Assembly: GCA_964012875.1 (NCBI GenBank)
Contig: CAXGUU010000142.1
Location: 1-8,253, forward strand
Source: CAXGUU01 sp964012875
GTDB lineage: Bacteria; Pseudomonadota; Gammaproteobacteria; Ga0077536
Direction of reading: 5' to 3'
DNA: 8,253 nucleotides
Shown one piece after another: positions 6,466 to 8,253 of this stretch; position 1 is the stretch's first letter; each line of letters begins with the position of its first letter. The notes beneath the pieces were generated by a model. That model saw only the letters and a list, made by a program, of their open reading frames with translations, did not search any database and was not told the origin of the DNA. Made by a program: the position numbers and the translations under genes.

Positions 6466-7722
6466 TTAGCGCTTCATCGCATCGAAGAACTCTGCGTTAT
6501 TTTTCGTCGCCTTGAGCCGCTCCAGCAGAAACTCCATAGCTGCAATTTCTTCCATTGGATGGAGCAGTTTTCGCAAAATCCATACCTTCTGGAGTTCATC
6601 CGGTTTGGTCAGGATTTCTTCCCGGCGGGTGCCCGAGCGGTTGATGTTGACTGATGGGAAAATACGCTTTTCGGAAATTTTGCGATCCAGATGGATCTCC
6701 ATGTTGCCGGTTCCCTTGAACTCCTCGTAAATCACGTCGTCCATACGTGAGCCGGTATCGACCAAGGCTGTGGCCATGATGGTGAGGCTGCCGCCTTCTT
6801 CAATATTGCGGGCGGCGCCGAAAAAACGTTTGGGCCGCTGTAACGCGTTGGCGTCGACGCCGCCGGTGAGGACTTTGCCGGACGACGGTACGACAGTGTT
6901 GTAGGCGCGCGCCAGCCGCGTAATCGAATCGAGAAGGATAATTACATCGCGCTTGTGTTCGACCAGGCGCTTGGCTTTCTCGATTACCATTTCCGCAACC
7001 TGGACATGTCGACTGGCCGGTTCATCAAAGGTACTGGAGACTACCTCGCCGCGAACTGATCGTTTCATTTCCGTGACTTCTTCCGGCCGTTCGTCGATCA
7101 GCAGCACCATCAGGTAGCAATCCGGGTGGTTGACTTCGAGCGAGTGGGCGATGCTTTGCAGCATCATGGTCTTGCCCGCCTTAGGCGGCGAGATCACCAG
7201 GCCACGCTGTCCTTTACCTATCGGGGACGCCAGGTCGATGACACGCGGGGTGAGATCTTCGGTACTGCCATTACCAAGTTCCAGATGCAGGCGCTCCTGT
7301 GGGAACAGCGGCGTCAGGTTCTCGAAGAGAACCTTGTTCTTGGCATTTTCCGGAGGCTCAAAGTTTATTTCGCCAACTTTTAACAGCGCGAAATAGCGTT
7401 CACCATCCTTGGGCGGGCGTATTTTCCCCGCGATCGTATCCCCTGTTCGCAAATTGAAGCGGCGGATCTGGCTCGGCGAAACGTAGATGTCATCGGGCCC
7501 GGCAAGATAGGAACTGTCCGCCGACCGCAGGAATCCGAACCCGTCCTGCAGGATTTCGAGTACGCCGTCACCTGAAATATCCTCGCCCTGTTTGGCGTGC
7601 GCCTTCAGAATATTGAAGATAACGTCCTGTTTACGCGAGCGTGCAACCCCGTCCAGCCCCATTTTATCTGCAATTTCGACGAGTTCGGAGGCAGGTTTCT
7701 GCTTGAGTTCGGTAAGATTCAT
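6466..7722 (-). CDS. rho: Transcription termination factor Rho
   Basis: Rho is a hexameric RNA-dependent ATPase that ends transcription at C-rich rut sites. The product from ATG 7722 is 418 residues, within one residue of E. coli Rho, and begins MNLTELK as that protein does. The N-terminal helical domain (about 1-47) is followed by the cold-shock-like RNA-binding domain with GDGVLEILQDGFGFLRS and the run to PSQIRRFNLRTGD, including the aromatic residues that stack on cytosine. The ATPase core has Walker A PPKAGKT (near 179-185), Walker B VIILLDS (near 260-266), the Q-loop region with TGGVDANAL, and the R-loop EEFKGTGN (near 320-328). The frame stays open upstream to 7854, but those 44 codons lie in the C-rich leader and do not look like Rho. 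No Shine-Dalgarno sequence precedes 7722 or the adjacent ATG at 7725, where the upstream stretch is pyrimidine-rich. The gene lies downstream of trxA, as in E. coli. Confidence 0.98.
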   Translation of the reverse strand: MNLTELKQKPASELVEIADKMGLDGVARSRKQDVIFNILKAHAKQGEDISGDGVLEILQDGFGFLRSADSSYLAGPDDIYVSPSQIRRFNLRTGDTIAGKIRPPKDGERYFALLKVGEINFEPPENAKNKVLFENLTPLFPQERLHLELGNGSTEDLTPRVIDLASPIGKGQRGLVISPPKAGKTMMLQSIAHSLEVNHPDCYLMVLLIDERPEEVTEMKRSVRGEVVSSTFDEPASRHVQVAEMVIEKAKRLVEHKRDVIILLDSITRLARAYNTVVPSSGKVLTGGVDANALQRPKRFFGAARNIEEGGSLTIMATALVDTGSRMDDVIYEEFKGTGNMEIHLDRKISEKRIFPSVNINRSGTRREEILTKPDELQKVWILRKLLHPMEEIAAMEFLLERLKATKNNAEFFDAMKR

Positions 7723-7820
7723 CATGATGATGGCGGGGAACGAGATTGGGGCTTGGGCTCGGCCTTGAGTTGAGAAGGCGAGTGCGGAAAAGCGGGCGGC
7801 AGGGGATGGATGCAGACAGG
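7723..7820 (-). promoter_or_regulatory. C-rich, G-poor rho leader, candidate rut site
   Basis: Read on the minus strand, the roughly 100 nt just before the rho start contain about 46 C and only 15 G (counted over 7721-7820), with many pyrimidine runs. Rho loads on unstructured RNA of this composition, and E. coli rho is known to be controlled by Rho-dependent attenuation in its own leader. The composition and position fit such an autoregulatory site. The same stretch leaves the rho start codon without a purine-rich ribosome-binding site. Confidence 0.5.
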
Positions 7821-7844
7821 GATTCGTCCACACCAGTGCAAAAA

Positions 7845-7873
7845 ACCATAGCACGCGGCTCGGCGGTCGTCTA
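7845..7873 (-). promoter_or_regulatory. Possible sigma-70 promoter for rho
   Basis: On the minus strand a TAGACG box (7873-7868) and a TATGGT box (7850-7845) are 17 nt apart, each matching four of six consensus positions. Transcription would start near 7838, giving a leader of about 115 nt that contains the C-rich stretch. This is judged by eye. Read-through from trxA is an alternative or additional source of rho mRNA. Confidence 0.35.
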
Positions 7874-7933
7874 CCACGTCTGAACCGCGTTTGGGAGGAG
7901 CTTTAGCCCGAACGAATGAGGCTCGGACGCGGT
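7853..7933 (-). repeat. Three short complementary segments able to form two competing hairpins
   Basis: Just after the trxA stop the transcript contains ACCGCGT (7933-7927), then ACGCGGT (7890-7884), then CCGCGT (7858-7853). The middle segment can pair with the first (7 bp) or with the third (6 bp), but not both. The loops are long (36 and about 25 nt), so the stems are weak by themselves. A run of six T lies 7 nt beyond the third segment, too far for a standard intrinsic terminator. Confidence 0.3.
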
Positions 7934-7934
7934 C

Positions 7935-8253
7935 TTAAACGTTACCGTCGATGAAAGCCGTCAATTGAGATTTGGTCAGTGCGCCTACGTGGGTGGCAAC
8001 GATGTTACCGTCTTTGAACAACATGAGAGTCGGTACGCCACGGATGCCGTATTTCATTGATGTGGCCTGATTCTGATCAACGTCCAACTTCGCAACCGTC
8101 AACTTTTCGACGTACTCAGATGACACCTCATCCAAAATTGGGGCTATCATTTTGCATGGGCCGCACCACTCAGCCCAGTAATCCACCAAGACGGGCTTAT
8201 CAGACTGCAAGACGTCTGAATCAAAAGAATCATCTGTAACGTAGATCAGGTGT
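7935..8253 (-). CDS. trxA: Thioredoxin 1, start codon outside the window
   Basis: Thioredoxin is a small cytosolic disulfide reductase that passes electrons from thioredoxin reductase to ribonucleotide reductase, PAPS reductase and other proteins. About 105 residues are visible, against 109 in E. coli. The frame reads from the right edge through TDDSFDSDVL and VDYWAEWCGPCKMIAPILDE, with active-site cysteines in WCGPC encoded around 8154-8168. The cis-proline segment YGIRGVPTLMLF and the final VGALTKSQL region follow, ending at TAA (7937-7935). The TTG at 8210 could be read as a start, but it is an internal Leu, because conserved sequence continues upstream of it. Only the first few residues are missing. 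The gene is 212 bp upstream of rho on the same strand, the conserved trxA-rho order. Confidence 0.95.
   Translation of the reverse strand, partial: HLIYVTDDSFDSDVLQSDKPVLVDYWAEWCGPCKMIAPILDEVSSEYVEKLTVAKLDVDQNQATSMKYGIRGVPTLMLFKDGNIVATHVGALTKSQLTAFIDGNV

Noticed and set aside
6456..6475. Hairpin AGCGC-GTTA-GCGCT between the convergent HIT gene and rho
   Set aside because: The stem is only 5 bp, overlaps the rho stop codon and has no T-run on either strand, so it is not a credible intrinsic terminator.
7664..7849. A 61-codon minus-strand frame that could be a rho leader peptide (rhoL-like)
   Set aside because: It has no ribosome-binding site, its ATG lies inside the proposed -10 box, and it runs into the rho coding region in another frame. 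I see nothing to show that it is translated.
7723..7854. A 44-codon N-terminal extension of Rho, open in frame to 7854
   Set aside because: The shorter protein has the family length and the exact conserved start MNLTELK. The extension lies in the C-rich leader and does not resemble Rho.

Overview
The window holds housekeeping genes of a bacterium that is almost certainly a gammaproteobacterium. The divergent tesA / ybbA-ybbP cluster and the trxA-rho gene order are both arranged as in Escherichia coli, and the Rho and thioredoxin sequences are close to the E. coli proteins along their visible length. By eye the DNA is moderately GC-rich. The monomeric ATP sulfurylase (Sat) is of the kind seen in sulfur-oxidising Gammaproteobacteria such as purple sulfur bacteria, rather than the CysDN type. 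A sulfur-oxidising or marine sediment lineage is therefore possible, but that is inference, because no apr, dsr or sox gene is in view.

Layout from left to right. Positions 2-310 (+) are the 3' part of a small cupin gene cut by the window edge. It converges on a minus-strand pair, ybbA then ybbP (3533 down to 332), which encodes an ABC-transporter ATPase and a large FtsX/MacB-type permease. Divergent from ybbA, and overlapping its 5' end by up to 26 bp, is tesA (3508-4164, +), a secreted SGNH lysophospholipase/thioesterase. The tesA stop codon overlaps the TTG start of a zinc-ribbon Nudix hydrolase (4161-4745). After an 85-bp gap with a plausible promoter come sat (4831-6081) and a HIT-family gene (6096-6440), spaced 14 bp apart as an apparent operon. 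They converge on rho (7722-6466, -). Upstream of rho lies a 212-bp leader that is very rich in C and poor in G on the transcript strand. At the right edge is trxA (minus), which lacks only its first few codons.

How the genes relate. YbbA and YbbP should form one inner-membrane machine of the LolCDE/MacB superfamily, and TesA next to it is periplasmic, so the cluster looks devoted to the cell envelope. Sat makes or consumes adenosine 5'-phosphosulfate (APS). The adjacent HIT protein belongs to a family of AMP-releasing hydrolases, some of which are reported to act on APS, so the pair may share a metabolite. The rho leader fits the known autoregulation of rho by Rho-dependent attenuation.

I found no RNA gene, mobile element, CRISPR array, phage gene or clear intrinsic terminator, and no new multi-gene system. 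The most interesting points are the sat-HIT pairing, the rho leader and the overlapping divergent starts of tesA and ybbA.
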